A stretch of 64,000 bases of DNA from Neckera pumila. Taxonomy: Eukaryota > Streptophyta > Bryopsida > Hypnales > Neckeraceae. Shown here in pieces: positions 36,701 through 48,830 of this stretch. Each line of letters starts with the position of its first letter. Within the stretch, counting starts at the first letter, position 1. Under the pieces are notes generated by a model that was not told the DNA's origin, did not search any database, and was given only the letters and a program-made list of their open reading frames with translations. A program made the position numbers and the translations under genes. The stretch is taken from assembly GCA_963969595.1 (NCBI GenBank), contig OZ018414.1, forward strand, positions 19,327,660-19,391,659, written 5' to 3'.

Positions 36701-39700
36701 TGAAGCACAGCATTTATTGGCAAACCCTCTAAAAGTAGTAGTATGTGTTCATATACACATCATAATTGTAAATACATTTAAATAGTTTTTGGATTTCATA
36801 TGCAAATTAATGTGTGGTGTGCTTCATTTTGGATTATGAAATTCACATTTATATCATATATTAGAAACTTTTTAGCAAATATGTGCTGTAAAAATTATAT
36901 TGAAATGATCAATTTTTAGCAAAAATAGAACACTTATTTTCATTGTATTCAAGTTGTATATTGCAGTTCTTCTGTTGTTGCTACACTTGTGCAATATGAT
37001 TGCAGAACTATTTTTGATCCTGAAATGCACCTTTATAGCATATAAATGTGATACAAAGTACTCTGCTAAGTTCATAGCAGCGTCCAGAGACAATTTCCAA
37101 GAATGTAGCTCAATTTACCTTCAACATGTGCTGTAATTGCACACCCTTTGCACCAATGCATTCAACATGCTTTTTTATTTCCAAATTTGAAAAGCGTGCC
37201 TAAATATCACATTTGGATTCTTGAATATGATTTTTTTTTTCCTTTCATTCCAAAACTTGTAAGAATTCATACATTAAATTTTGTTGCTGTTGCATGGTCC
37301 ATTTTTTTTCCATCAATTTTATTGAGTCATTTTTATACATGTAAATTGTGAAATACAATTCATAAATTTTTATATCACACTTCTTTGAGCGCCCCAATCT
37401 GGTACTCATAACTTCCGAAAATTTCATGGTTTTGAAACTTTCATTTTAGCTTGGCATGACACCATAATTATGGGCATTGCCCATTCCAAAGTCATTCCTA
37501 AAATCTTTGAAATATGCAATTATGACAATAGAGTAAAGTTGAGTGACATATGCATAATCATTTGATATGCACATCACACATGGAATAGATGGACCTAAGA
37601 TTTACTTTATATTGATTGTATGAATTCAATAGACCCTAATATGCAAAGGAAATGTGCATTTATGCTTTCCAGATTCACTTAGTCAGTATTTCCTCTTTCA
37701 TATTTTGTTTTGTCCTACTCTTTTGTATTCATATCTTTTATTTATTAATGTTATGCCATTATTATATAGTGTGTTGTCATATGGTTTACAATATGTGGAA
37801 CAAAAAGCGTTTTTCCAATGATGGAATTCATTGTGCTTCCTATATAAACAATGGTGAGCAATGCGTTTGTCTTGTTCTTTTACTTGCTATATTTCATTCA
37901 CAAAGTACACATTTGTATAGAAGTTTAAATTTTGTCTTGTACAAATTGTAATATTGCATTACATGAATTTCCAATTTTACTTGACTCTAGCATTTGTTTT
38001 GTGTAAATTCTTGCAACTTACTTGTAGAAGTGAATTTTGAATAATGTAATATTTTCTTTAACACCTAAAGTTGCAAGACCTTCTTTCTATAAAATACCAT
38101 TGGAAATTGTCATGCCAATTGCAAACTATAATAAAAATTTAAAATTTGATTTTTGGGCATATCTATTCGTAGGATGTGACTGTAAACAACACTTGTCATA
38201 CTTTGCATCACATCTTGTATGTTTCTTTTTTGTTTTTTGGCCATAACTTAGGTTTTGGCTATAAATGATTCAAGGTTTAAAAATAAGGTACAAATGACTA
38301 TTATACAACTTGATTTTTTTCTTGGAATTTTCAAAAATGTATTATTGTCCACAAATAGTAGCCACTTCTATGCCACACTTGCCAATTTGGGAATTTTGCT
38401 ATCATTTAGTACTAAAGAAAATAAATTTGAAGTAGGAATTTGGAAGACATTGTCTTCTAGTAGACTTATGTCTATTATCCAAACTAATTCTAAAAATATT
38501 TTATTCTATAAAGTATGTTGTAGAAGTCTACAAAGTAAACTTCTCGTAGCTTGCATTTTGAAATATGTTAGAAACTTTTTTTTTTTTGGTGAATGTGCAT
38601 TTATATAGAGTTGTTATAAAAAAATACGTTATTTCTTTCTTTATTTTATTTTATTCCAAATTTTAAGTAATTGAAATTTCAAAGTATTTTTATTTTCTTG
38701 AGATTTTGCACTATTCTAGTTCTCCTAGCTTCTTTCTTTGGTGGATTCTTTTATCTTAATGGTGTGTATATTCAAATTAATAACAATTTAAAAAATTATT
38801 TGAAAAGTTCTCAAAATAATCATGACTACTATTATAAATTACAATAAGCAATACAAGTGTTGCTTACAATCACCCTAGGATCTTCCACTAGACTAATGTA
38901 TAAATTTATGGAAGGTATTTGAGGAATTGAGCTTGCATACATTGCAAGATATTTGCATTTAAAGTGAAGGTATTTTTTTAGGGGACCTTGCTTTACTATA
39001 AATTTGGGCTTCCAATCATCTTACCTTAAAAATTTTGCACTATCTATTTTTAGTTTTTAATTCTTTACATAGAAGAATTGAGTTAAAGGTCTACCATTTA
39101 AAAGAAATAGATAAATAAGAACACTTTTGTTTCACTCATTAAATAATTGTTAAGTACAAGTACATTAAGCCCTCAAAGCCCAAGGCCTTTTTGGATTCAA
39201 AATATTATTGCTTTTGAAGTGTTATAGATCTAAATGTCTATAAGTTATAGAGACCTCAACCATATTATCTTGTAGTGTACGTGTTGTAGATGGCGTGAAT
39301 CAATTTGAAGTCATTTGGCTTCATAGATTGCAAGATTATAATGCTTTAGTGTTGAAAAAAGATGCTGAAATTTTCCTAGCAACACATTTGGAGGTGAAAT
39401 TCGATTTCTAAACCTAGTCTAATGAAAAAACTTTTAACAAAAAAGTAATTCAAAACCAGCATATAAACACATTAGTGAAAAAAAATATCATCAATTGACT
39501 CATTATGTTTGCAAAATGGCTTTGAAATGTCAAAAAATAGCAAAAAAAGTTGCAAAAATCACATCTAAGGCTAAACCTCCTTCTACTAGAATGCTTCTTA
39601 TTCACTCATCCCTATTTGGATTGATATAAAATTTTAGACGCACAAACTAGACTAGTATGTGCAACTTTTAAAAAAACCTTAATTGAAAATTGACATTGTA

Positions 39701-40256
39701 TGAAGAAGAAACAAGCCACCAAGTTCACTATAATCCAAAATGTTAGGATTTTGAAATTTGAAATGTTCCCAAACATTCAAAACAACTTGGATTATTATAA
39801 AAAATTTACCACAATAATTAGACTTTTAGGAAAACAAAATTCAACAATTTTCTTAAAAACAAACATTGGATGAAGGAGATATAAGCCTTCAAAGTTGCAG
39901 CCATCAAAAAAACCATTCCAATCATAAGTACTAAAAAAATGTAACAATTTCAATAGGTTTTTTTTACAATCACCCTATTAATATTTACAATTACCTTTAG
40001 AAAAATTTTGAATCCTTAAAGAGCCCTTCAAAAATTGGCATGCAAAGCTATTCATTGGAGGCTAGAGATAATAGCTTAAGTACACAAATATGTACATCAT
40101 TGTGTCGCTACCTTTTAGGAATTTTATCAAGCATTCATGAATTTGTCAAAATAAAGGATTCACTTATAGTACTAAAGACTTAAATGACAAAAAGTACCTA
40201 ATGTCCAGTTGTCCAATAAGAAACATTTGGTTGTGTAAACACATGAGTATCAATTA
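36701..40256. other. AT-rich intergenic sequence with a dispersed repeat at about 38.2-38.88 kb
   Basis: No convincing gene. Short open frames at 37652-37951 and 38255-38608 have biased AT-rich composition and no motif. The segment from about 38238 to 38876 is the inverted counterpart of parts of 59401-61721, ending CAATCACCCTAGG. It lacks the TTAA-flanked insert present there. Confidence 0.55.
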
Positions 40257-40441
40257 TAGTAGAACCTCTCTAAACTAATAGAGTTGGGACCCGTCTGATG
40301 CATCAAGTTAGAGAGGTTATTACATTAGGGAGGGTCATGATGTTCATATGGGGTTCATGTTGTTAAGTTGGGATGGGCAATCAATACTTACTAACAACAC
40401 TTTATTAGTTTAGAGAGGATTAACTTTGGGAGGTTCTACTG
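40257..40441. mobile_element. Emigrant-like MITE, complete (185 bp)
   Basis: The left end reads TAGTAGAACCTCTCTAAAC and the right end GGAGGTTCTACTG. Both are flanked by TA (40255-40256 and 40442-40443). The inner inverted motif is CTCTCTAAACTAATA. TA targets and AGTAGAACCTCT ends resemble Emigrant/Lemi1-type MITEs of the pogo branch of Tc1/mariner (from memory). No coding capacity. Confidence 0.85.
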
Positions 40442-41540
40442 TATTGGACAAGGAGACAACAAGTACTATTCATCATTTAAGTCTTTAGTAAGTCTATAAA
40501 TGAATTATTCATCTTAAAAGGATCATTGGTAAAGTAAACCTTTCAAAGTTAATCCTCTCTAAACTAATAAAGTGTTGTCAAGAAGTATTGATTGCCGGTC
40601 CCAACTTAACTCCTAAAGGACCAACATGCATTTTTTGGTCATATAGAATTTTTGGACAGACACGTACGATTAGAGATTTCCATATTTCTGGCTAAAATTT
40701 TATTAGGAGGTGGGGGCAAAGAATATCTTTCATATGCACCAAATTTCATGACATTTGGAAATACAAGTAAAAATTTATGGCCTAATATTTAACTTTTTTT
40801 TGTAACTGGGCAATCCGAATAGATCAGAAAAAATCACTTTTTTTGAAAAAAAAATTTGAAATTGGTTCCCTAGAGTTATATATAGGTAAAAAGCTTTGAA
40901 TCATTCCATTTTGGTCAATGAGTCAAAAGTTATGAAGATTTTTAGTTTGAAGGTAGTTATAGATTCTCTACTCTAAAATAAACTTTGAAGTCTTTTATCT
41001 TATTCAATCTTCAATATTTTTTGGAAAAAATGAAATTCTAGGATTTAGATTATTTATTAAAAGGTTGCCACCATTTGGATTAGCATTTTTCAATTCCATA
41101 ATTAAATTCTTGACAATTTAGTATTTTGAATCATTCTCTATTACTATCTGCTTACTATTTTTTTCCTATATGTTGTACAATTCCAAATGAAGTGAAAATT
41201 TTTGAGCATGTATCCAACTTGACTAGAAAAATAATCTAAAGAAGAACCATCATTTGGACATTTTTTCATCAAAAAGTGAGCTTGTGAAGTATTGCTGCCC
41301 TTTTTTTTGCAAGGCCAAAAAAATGGTTTTAGTGAGTTTGAATGCTTATATCTTGCAACCAAGTAGTGGAAATTCTTGGAATTTTTACCACATGTTCTCA
41401 ATTCACTATACTAAAAGATCCTACGGTTACATGTGTCAAAAAAAGTTTTTTTCAAAAATTGGATACTTGTACTAGAAATGGCAATTTTTGAGCGTTTTCG
41501 GTGAGAACATAGTTGTAGTCTCTTTAAATTTTCAATTTTT

Positions 41541-43760
41541 GACAATTTGCTGTGAATAGTGTAAATAGAGACAAATTGACGAAGAGTTCACACAATAGAG
41601 TAGTAATATAGACAAATTGCCAGATTAGAAAGGATTTAGAAAGAAACATAAAAGGTTTAAGATGGCAAAAGACAAGTTGACTCTACACTTCGGGTTTGAA
41701 TAGTTGTCTTCAGTTTTGCATATAGCCAGGCAATTTGTCATTTCTTTCCCCCCACTCTCTCGGTTATCAAATAGCTTTTGTCAAATTGTCTCGTTTTCAT
41801 GTACTTTGAACTTCTTTAATATAATATTTCTTATAAGCAATTTGTCTTATAAGCTCTAAATTTAGATCCAGTGATTGGACTAAATTGAGCATTTTTATAA
41901 CTCGCAATCAAGATCCAGTGATTGGATCCTCTGAATTGTGAAATATTTTAACAATTTGTCTTGAGAATCCAGTGATTGGATCTCTTTATTTATTTGGGCT
42001 CAATTACATTCTTGGTGTTTGTGTTTTGATTGTGTAACTTATAAAATTATTAACTTGTTTGTGATTGATCCAGTGAGTGGATCGTAGTACTGGGCAATTT
42101 GTCAAATTCTATTGTGATCTAGCGATCAAACGTAGTTACTGCGAGAGCATTTAGGGAGTAAATTCTATGTGTAAAATTGTGTGCAAATTTATTGTGATGA
42201 ACTCGTATTTGTTTGAATGATTTGTGCAACAAGTTGACTATGAATTATTGTGTGTAATTAGACTGTTGGAACTGTGGAACATGAATGATGGATTACGTGA
42301 TTGAAACTGTGCTTGTGTGAATTCTTGGGAATTGTGCGAATCTTGAGTTTATCTATTTAAGCAAATTGACCGGACCAGTGTCTGTGCCATGAGTGTGCAA
42401 GCTGAATCGTCGGAGTGTTACGGTGAGGAAAAAGAGAGGAATTTCCAGTGGTCGGAAGTCAATTTGTCTGTGTAATTCTCGTGGATCAATCGAAGGAGAC
42501 GAATTGACCAACCAGTCCGTCAGTGGTGATGCTGCGGAGGCTGTGAGCAGATCAAGACAATTTGCCGAGCCATGGATGCAGAGCGGAGGATCAATTGACT
42601 TCCAGCTAAGTTTTTAAATTCTTCTAATTCATAAATTTGACAAATTGTCTTGATTAAGTTATATATTTGTGTAGTTCAAGTTACATCTATTATATGAGTT
42701 AATAGTTCTAAAATGAGTATCAAAGATTCAGTATAGGACTAGTTTTAGACAAATTGTCAAAATAATAAAGGTGATTCATAAGAGAAAACTAGATCAAGTT
42801 TCTAATACCGGGAAGTGATTAACGACAAGTTGTCTAAAATGGTCACAGTGAATTTAACGATTGAATTATGTTAAATGTTAGAGCTTGGTATGTGTGTGTG
42901 TGACTGAAATTGGGAGAGCTGAGTATGAAATCTTGGATCCAGGTATGCCAATTTGACTCATTCTTATGTGTTTGATGTATGGAGTCAAATTGTCTTGAAT
43001 TAATGTATATGTGATTGAATCCTGTGTAGTGCGTGGACAGTTAAATTGTCTGAAATCAATTTTAATTTAATTCTTTTTACGGATTGAAATAAGGAGTTGA
43101 CAATTCAGTAAGTAGGTTAGAGATAAAATTGTCTTGATCTCTGAGATTTAATTTGTTTTATAATCAGAGCTCTGATAGACAATTTGTCCTGCTCATGGTT
43201 ACTGTGGAATTAATTGTCCACAGTAGAAATGCAGTCTCTGACAAATTGTCGTAGTTTCTAACCGAGACTGCAGATAGTGTTTAGACAAATTGACTTTATA
43301 AATTTAATTTACTAAAAGTTGATTGGTTCTTTAGATTAGTAAGATTAATAGATATTTGGTAAGACAAATTAACTGAGTAGTGAATGGAGGGTACTGTGTG
43401 ACAAATTGTCCTAAGTGATAATTAGATCAAATTGTATGAGTAGCAGAGATTAGAAAAATGCTGTGATGGTTTGAGTTGTGTGGTTGATAAATTGCCTTGT
43501 TGTTATTGTTGTATTTTGTAATGTATTACACACTCATTCCCCCTGCATTAGATAGAGACAAATTGTTGTAGAGGACTGGGACTGTTTGTGATACTCATCT
43601 AAATTAGTAATTTGGCTAGCTAAGTAGTGACTGGACAAATTATTTTGGTAAAAAAGCTTCATGGTAATTAATGAACCTATATATATTATATATGTGAAAT
43701 GTTGCATTTAAAAGTCTAGATCATGCATGACAAATTGCTCTTATAAACCCGCCAAATTGT
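41541..43760. repeat. Interspersed imperfect palindrome array, consensus GACAAATTGTC
   Basis: I count about 30 matches or near matches (GACAAATTG, CAATTTGTC, CAAATTGTC). Examples are near 41541, 41569, 41611, 41780, 41950, 42638, 42748, 42983, 43175, 43239, 43399, 43728 and 43750. Spacing is irregular, about 30-150 bp, and both orientations occur. The flanks outside the element are nearly free of the motif. Confidence 0.88.
41865..42083. repeat. Four copies of palindrome-like motif GATCCAGTGATTGGATC
   Basis: Copies or near copies start near 41866, 41911, 41968 and 42066. The arms GATCCA and TGGATC are complementary. They occur only in this 220-bp stretch of the LTR-like element. Confidence 0.9.
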
Positions 43761-44199
43761 CTTGAAACTACCCCTAGAATACTAGGCAGGACTGGGACGG
43801 CACTCATGCGTCCATAGCATTATTTAACGGACAGGCCACCAAATTCATCCTTGGGATATAAGAGTGTTTTACAATTGGTATCTGTAGTAAAATTATTGAG
43901 TAAATCCCATAACAATTTAACTTACAAGTGACTTCTAGCTGCAAAACATTAGACTATTTGACCATTCCCTGTAAATTTTGGAACCCCTATACTTAGTCCT
44001 GGGTTTTGGAAGTAGACAAAATTCTAGACTACAATAGTCATGGAACTTTAGGGGTTAACAATATGAACCACATATGAACATCATGACCCTCCCAAATGTA
44101 GTAACCTCTCTAATTTGATATATTAGACCGGTCCCAACTCTATTAGTTTAGAGAGGTTCTATTGTAAGAAGCATTTCATTGTAGAAACATCATGAACCA

Positions 44200-44982
44200 T
44201 TAGTACTTAATTGCATCAAAATTTGTCCTTTTTCTTATAAAGTATTTCCTCAATGTACTTAGGATTTGAATGATATAAAATACCTAATGTCCCATTGTCC
44301 AATGAAAGGCATGCAATTTTGTAAACATCATAATGTCAAAAACGAGTGGAACTAGGAGAAAAAAATCATTCCTTCCTGGGCAAGTATGCATTTAAATCCA
44401 TTTAAGGTCCCCAATTAAAGTCATTCTAAAGGGCACTTTGAGGGCCCAAATTTCTTTTAAATGTGACTAAACAAGAATGCACTACTTTTGAATTAGATGG
44501 ATTGTTGTAATTGGGACCCATGAACCTTGAATGGAAATATCTCTAAAAACATCAGTTTACTTTGATCAGTTTGATTTGATGGCTTGTAAAGTAACTTTTT
44601 TGCATTGAAATTAGGCCACCTAACTTCACTAATTTATTTAGTGTAGTAGAAATATAGTTTGTGCAGACTCGAGAAATGACCACGGAAGATACAACACTGA
44701 AGTACGTGGATCTTGTGGGTCATTATTTTTCCTAGTCTAAGAAGACCACAGTTTGCTTCTGCAAAAGCAACCCAAGTTCACTTACAGTACTAAACCAGAG
44801 TCGAGTAAGGTAAAGCACTCAATTTGGACACTTATAGATCTTGAAGGTAGCTACAAAATAAAACAATATACAATTGTTACTGGAAATAGTTTAGAAAATA
44901 AACAAAATTGGTTTCGTATTTTTCCGAGCTTGTATGAATATAACATGAATTTTTGAAAATAACTCCCTACTGTATACATTAA
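44200..44982. other. Non-coding AT-rich sequence
   Basis: No gene seen. 44270-44340 (TACCTAATGTCCCATTGTCC) resembles 40195-40250, a diverged direct repeat on either side of the nested elements. Confidence 0.5.
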
Positions 44983-46340
44983 GGGCCGGTTTATACTTGG
45001 GGCCGGATTGAAGGCCAGCTGGAACTCTCCAAGTTCAAACCAATAGAATCTCTCAATTTCTCCAAACTTGGCCTAAGGGCTTTATACTTGGGGCCGGATG
45101 GAACCATCATTCATCCTACGTGTTGCCTTAGATGGCATGGTTTTGGCGCCAAACCATTTGGATTCAAAGGAGCAATTGGAACAAGGTTTTGGGTGGCCCA
45201 AACTCCCATCTTGGGCTGGATTAGGGCCAGACTGGGCACCTCTGTTGGATCATGAACATCTCTGCCGTCAATCAGCGAAGGTTATTATTTTAACTTTGAC
45301 CCTTCATAACTTTTGCATACGGTATCCAAATACGACGTTCTTTGGTGCGTTGGAAGTTGGAATCTCCTTTTACTTGCCAACAAATGAATTTGAAATTTGA
45401 ATGGTATGAATTCACATAAATTCATAATAAGTTTGAACAGTACGACTTCACATGAACTTGACAGTACAAACTCATAGTATGAAATCACAATATAAATTTA
45501 TATAAATTTTACAGTATGAATTCATACTGTGAATTCACATTAAACAAACAGATAAGGTAGGAGGCTTTGAAACCAACCATTTAAAGGTTGATCTGCCTTT
45601 TCATGTGGTTCCTTAGATGGGAATATTCTTAGCTCATTTTTTAAAGCAAGAGAAATAGATGAGGAATCTATCACAAGTTGTTTCATATTTTTTGAAGCAT
45701 TTTTGAATTAGTCATGAATTTTCAAATGAGATGTGTCATAGGTCCCTATTTATGACCCTAGGTCTTCTATAAACCGTTCACTTGCAATTCTAAAGAAAGA
45801 TGGCAAATGCGAAGATAATGATTAGCTTTTGCAATTAATAATGTTTTTTTCTTTGATTCATTCAATGACTATAGCGTTCACTTTTAGAACCACCTTATGT
45901 CCATTTCACAATCATTTATATAGGTGGTTCTTAATGCCTAAACAATTTCAAAGCCACCTTAGTATGTGAAATAATGTTTGATTATATCCATAAGACATTA
46001 AACTATATTAAAAAAAAAAAAATCTCTTTTCTATTTTTGAAATAGAATAAATAGGAAGAAAAAGAAAAGAAAGAGAAAGAGGCTCCTTTTTCTTTTTTTT
46101 TTAAATAGGAAATAAAGGAAGAGAAACAAAAACATACATGCTTTTTATATTTTATTAATTGAGCAATGAGCATTGAGAAAATCCAAGTGCACATGAATTG
46201 GAAATCTGGCCCTAAAATCCGGCCCAAGGGCTTTACATTAATTGAGGCCGGATGGAAGAATTGGGGCCGGATTGTGGGCCGGATTGAAGGCAAATCTGAC
46301 AAGGCTTCTATCCGGCCCCGGGCCAAGTATGAACTGGCCG
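44983..46340. mobile_element. PIF/Harbinger-type non-autonomous element, 1.36 kb
   Basis: The left end reads GGGCCGGTTTATACTTGG and the right end CCAAGTATGAACTGGCCG. TAA flanks both sides (44980-44982 and 46341-46343). GGCCGGAT words are repeated in both subterminal regions (45002, 45094, 46246, 46262, 46275). The middle, about 45400-46150, is AT-rich with a purine tract near 46040-46085 and may be a secondary insertion. No transposase. Confidence 0.88.
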
Positions 46341-46343
46341 TAA

Positions 46344-47771
46344 ACTAACACCCAAGTGGGCACGTAAACACTCAAAAGAGATACGCTTTAGTCTTGAATC
46401 ATGCAAAGGTGATTGACCACCGCAAGGACCTCCATCATGATAGTGGTAACTTCTTGGAACAGCACTTGTCTACTTGCGCGTGGATTTAAGTTGCTTTGTA
46501 GGTGTCCCTAAACAACTTGTGTCCACACTTTACATCTTGTTTAGCAATTGGTAACGAATGCCTTGACTGACATCAGTGGCTCAAAGCAATTGGAGGAACC
46601 TTGTCAAGGTCGGTTCAGGAACCGTGAACCGACTCCATCAATCGTTCGCACGCAAGTACACGGGACGTTCCGGATGCTGAGAACGTGGTACGCAAGCGAC
46701 TAATGCACGCGTGGACTCACTTCGGAAAGAGCTCGGAAAGAGTCCAAAAAGTAAGAGTCGGGGAGGAGAACAAAATGTCGGGAAGCTCTTGCTTGAAAGT
46801 TCAGCTTCGAAGCTGGTCGACTGTCAAGCTCGCCATGTACTGTATTAATTCACGAGCTCCCAGTATCCAATTCGATCCAAAAGCGTCGACAGTGACATTG
46901 CCCTTTGCTCTCCGATCCAGCAACATTCTAGATCCTTCTAGCTCAATTGTGATAATACTGTACGTATATACACACTGGTTAATTAATTAGCTAGCGAGCT
47001 AGCTTGAATATCCGTCTATATATCTAGCTCTCTGACTGCCAGTCGAGTTGCAAATGTTTACGTACCGCGGTGATCTAATCGATCTCAGTATTTCCGGGGA
47101 GTTTGCTGCAACGATTTCTTGTGAAGCAAGGATCGGAGCTGTCTACCCCGGGTGATATATCGAAAGACGGCTCGTTCTTCGATCGGCTAACTGCTGGTAT
47201 GCATGCATTGATGTGAGCTTGCAGTTTCATTTCTGTACATGTTGGTTTGCTTGCATTGCCTAGCTTTTCGTATATGTTCGGCGTTCGTTGTCTCGTATAA
47301 ATCGTCGATCACTATCCTTAAATCACAACAATTTTGGGCGTCAAACACTGTCAGTGACATTCATTCATCTGCACAAAAGCTTTTGAATTTAGGATTGGTA
47401 TAGATTTACGTTTCAGGGTACGTGCCCCGGCCTGAAACATGAGTGATAAATGATAGGTCTTTTTTTCAATTTTCTGTCTAAAAATGTTACAGTCTTGGAC
47501 ATTGCAAATTTGAGGATATCGCTGGTTCCCAAATTTGGTTTCTCTGTGTTGGCAACAGGGATATTTGTGCCACTGATTTCCCTGCTTGCATGCCAATTTC
47601 CCCTGATTCTCTTTTACGTATTGCAAAATTATCTGAATTTTTTTAGATATTCCTGTAAAGGAAATCAGGTTGATCTCCCTGCGATAGGAAATTTGGTGAA
47701 AAAAATGCACTGCTTTGTATCTCATAACTGAGACGTCAATGTCGGTAGATTAAAGGACATTAACAAGATTG
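46344..47771. other. Relatively GC-rich single-copy-looking stretch, no gene identified
   Basis: 46480-47330 has more CpG and fewer repeats than the surroundings. A 101-codon frame at 46685-46990 and several GT-AG pairs could form exons, but I recognise no protein. It could be the distal promoter or leader of the oxidase gene at 49652. The first copy of the oxidase-associated repeat lies at 47371-47450. Confidence 0.4.
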
Positions 47772-47967
47772 ATGGCGAATTTCGTTAAAATGGCGCTATT
47801 TCCAGAACTTTGGCACTTTTACAGTTCAAAACGGCCATTCTAAAATCTACAACTGTCCTAGATGGTTCAGAACGACCGTTCTGAAATCTATATCTGTCCT
47901 AGATGGTCAAAATGGCACCCTGTCAAAATGGCACACAGTATACTGCCATTTTAACGAAATTCGCCAT
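47772..47967. mobile_element. 196-bp MITE with perfect terminal inverted repeats
   Basis: Starts ATGGCGAATTTCGTTAAAAT and ends with its exact complement, flanked by ATTG (47768-47771 and 47968-47971). The interior has two direct copies of a block ending CTGTCCTAGATGGT about 50 bp apart. The superfamily was not assigned. Confidence 0.85.
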
Positions 47968-48830
47968 ATTGGCAAGTTGTCAGACATTCGTCTAGAAACC
48001 TACACCTATATAGAAATGTACACCATTCTACACCAGTAGAATATTTTCTATTTTTTAGAACCTGTGCAGTTGTATGTTCACGATTTGGGAACTCTGAATC
48101 ACAATGAAATGACTGGTAAGTTAAGTTGGAAGAGCGATCCTATTTGGAACAGTACCCCACAATATGTTTCATTGTGGCTACTGTTGAATCTAAATAGAAA
48201 AATGGAGTATGGAATACTCCCGGTTTAACAAAATTTCACATCTTTCAATGGTCTAAAACCAAAGTGCTGGCATGAAAACTTTTTTATGAGTACTATTTAG
48301 TACTCCATACTATTTCATGCACACATTTTAGTTTTTTTCATGGCACTTTTACATGATATGTGGAAAGATGGATGTCAATGATTGTTTTTATGTTGCTACC
48401 AGATCTAACTATCCAAGAGCTCAGTCCTTTTATAGTTATCATCAGTTGTACATGTGTGCTTGCCTGCAAATAGTACCAAGTACCAATTGTCAGGTTGATT
48501 TTCCTTTGCATATTTTTTTCACAGTACTTCATATAGGCCTTGCTTTGACTACTTCAAAGACTTTTGTATCCAAGGTCAAAAAGAATCCAAAAAATTGAGA
48601 AGACTATCTTCTACACAAAATAGTGAAATTAGGTTGCCTTGTGAATTAGGTTGCCTTACCTAAGATAAATTACCTCATAAATCAATGCTTGTTTCACATG
48701 GAGGCGCATGCCACTTTTGAACCAAGCCTTGAACTAATGCACAAACCTATGCCATATATATGGCTTTGAATTGAATGCATCTTTGTACAAAAGCAATGAA
48801 TATTTCTATAGTGTAGACTGTCAAGCATTA

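Larger units (their letters stand above)
41514..44033. mobile_element. 2,520-bp LTR-like element (possible solo LTR) with palindrome arrays
   Basis: Begins TGTAGTC and ends GACTACA, flanked by the 5-bp duplication ATAGT (41509-41513 and 44034-44038). The undisturbed sequence in the relative at 60003-60925 (CATAGTCAAAAACC) shows the insertion point. TG...CA ends with short inverted repeats and a 5-bp duplication fit an LTR retrotransposon. No internal reverse transcriptase and no second LTR were seen, so a solo LTR or a non-coding derivative is likely. A 74-codon frame at 42393-42617 has no recognisable domain. The interior carries the GACAAATTGTC and GATCCAGTGATTGGATC motif series. Confidence 0.7.
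40610..44054. mobile_element. TTAA-flanked element with CYCCTAAAG ends, itself interrupted
   Basis: Starts CTCCTAAAGGACCAACATG after TTAA (40606-40609) and ends GGAACTTTAGGGG before TTAA (44055-44058). Removing the nested 2,520-bp element plus its 5-bp duplication leaves 920 bp. A full-length relative of 923 bp lies at 60003-60925 with the same ends and the same TTAA flanks. There is no coding frame, so it is non-autonomous. A TTAA target with C-rich ends is the signature of piggyBac. I recall piggyBac as rare or unestablished in plants, so the assignment is open. Confidence 0.8.
40532..44164. mobile_element. Second Emigrant-like MITE, inverted and split by a 3.4-kb insertion
   Basis: 40532-40609 and 44055-44164 together align, in reverse orientation, with the whole element at 40257-40441. 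The outer ends are flanked by TA (40530-40531 and 44165-44166). The gap sits exactly at a TTAA that occurs once in the intact copy and twice here, so the intervening DNA is a later insertion. Confidence 0.88.

Noticed and set aside
37652..38608. Two open frames of 99 and 117 aa
   Set aside because: Phe/Ile/Tyr-rich composition typical of AT-rich non-coding DNA. The second overlaps a dispersed repeat also found at 60.95-61.35 kb, where the frame is not conserved.
42393..42617. 74-aa Ser/Arg-rich frame within the LTR-like element as a gag remnant
   Set aside because: No zinc knuckle or other gag feature. Too short, and the surrounding frames are closed.
43865..43890. Copia-type primer binding site (TTGGTATCTGTAG) near the right end of the LTR-like element
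   Set aside because: Only about the first seven bases match the methionine tRNA complement, and it lies inside the element, not just after a 5' LTR.
46685..46990. 101-aa open frame in the GC-richer stretch
   Set aside because: No motif, no supporting splice partner and no duplicate to compare; it is kept only as a note in the region entry.
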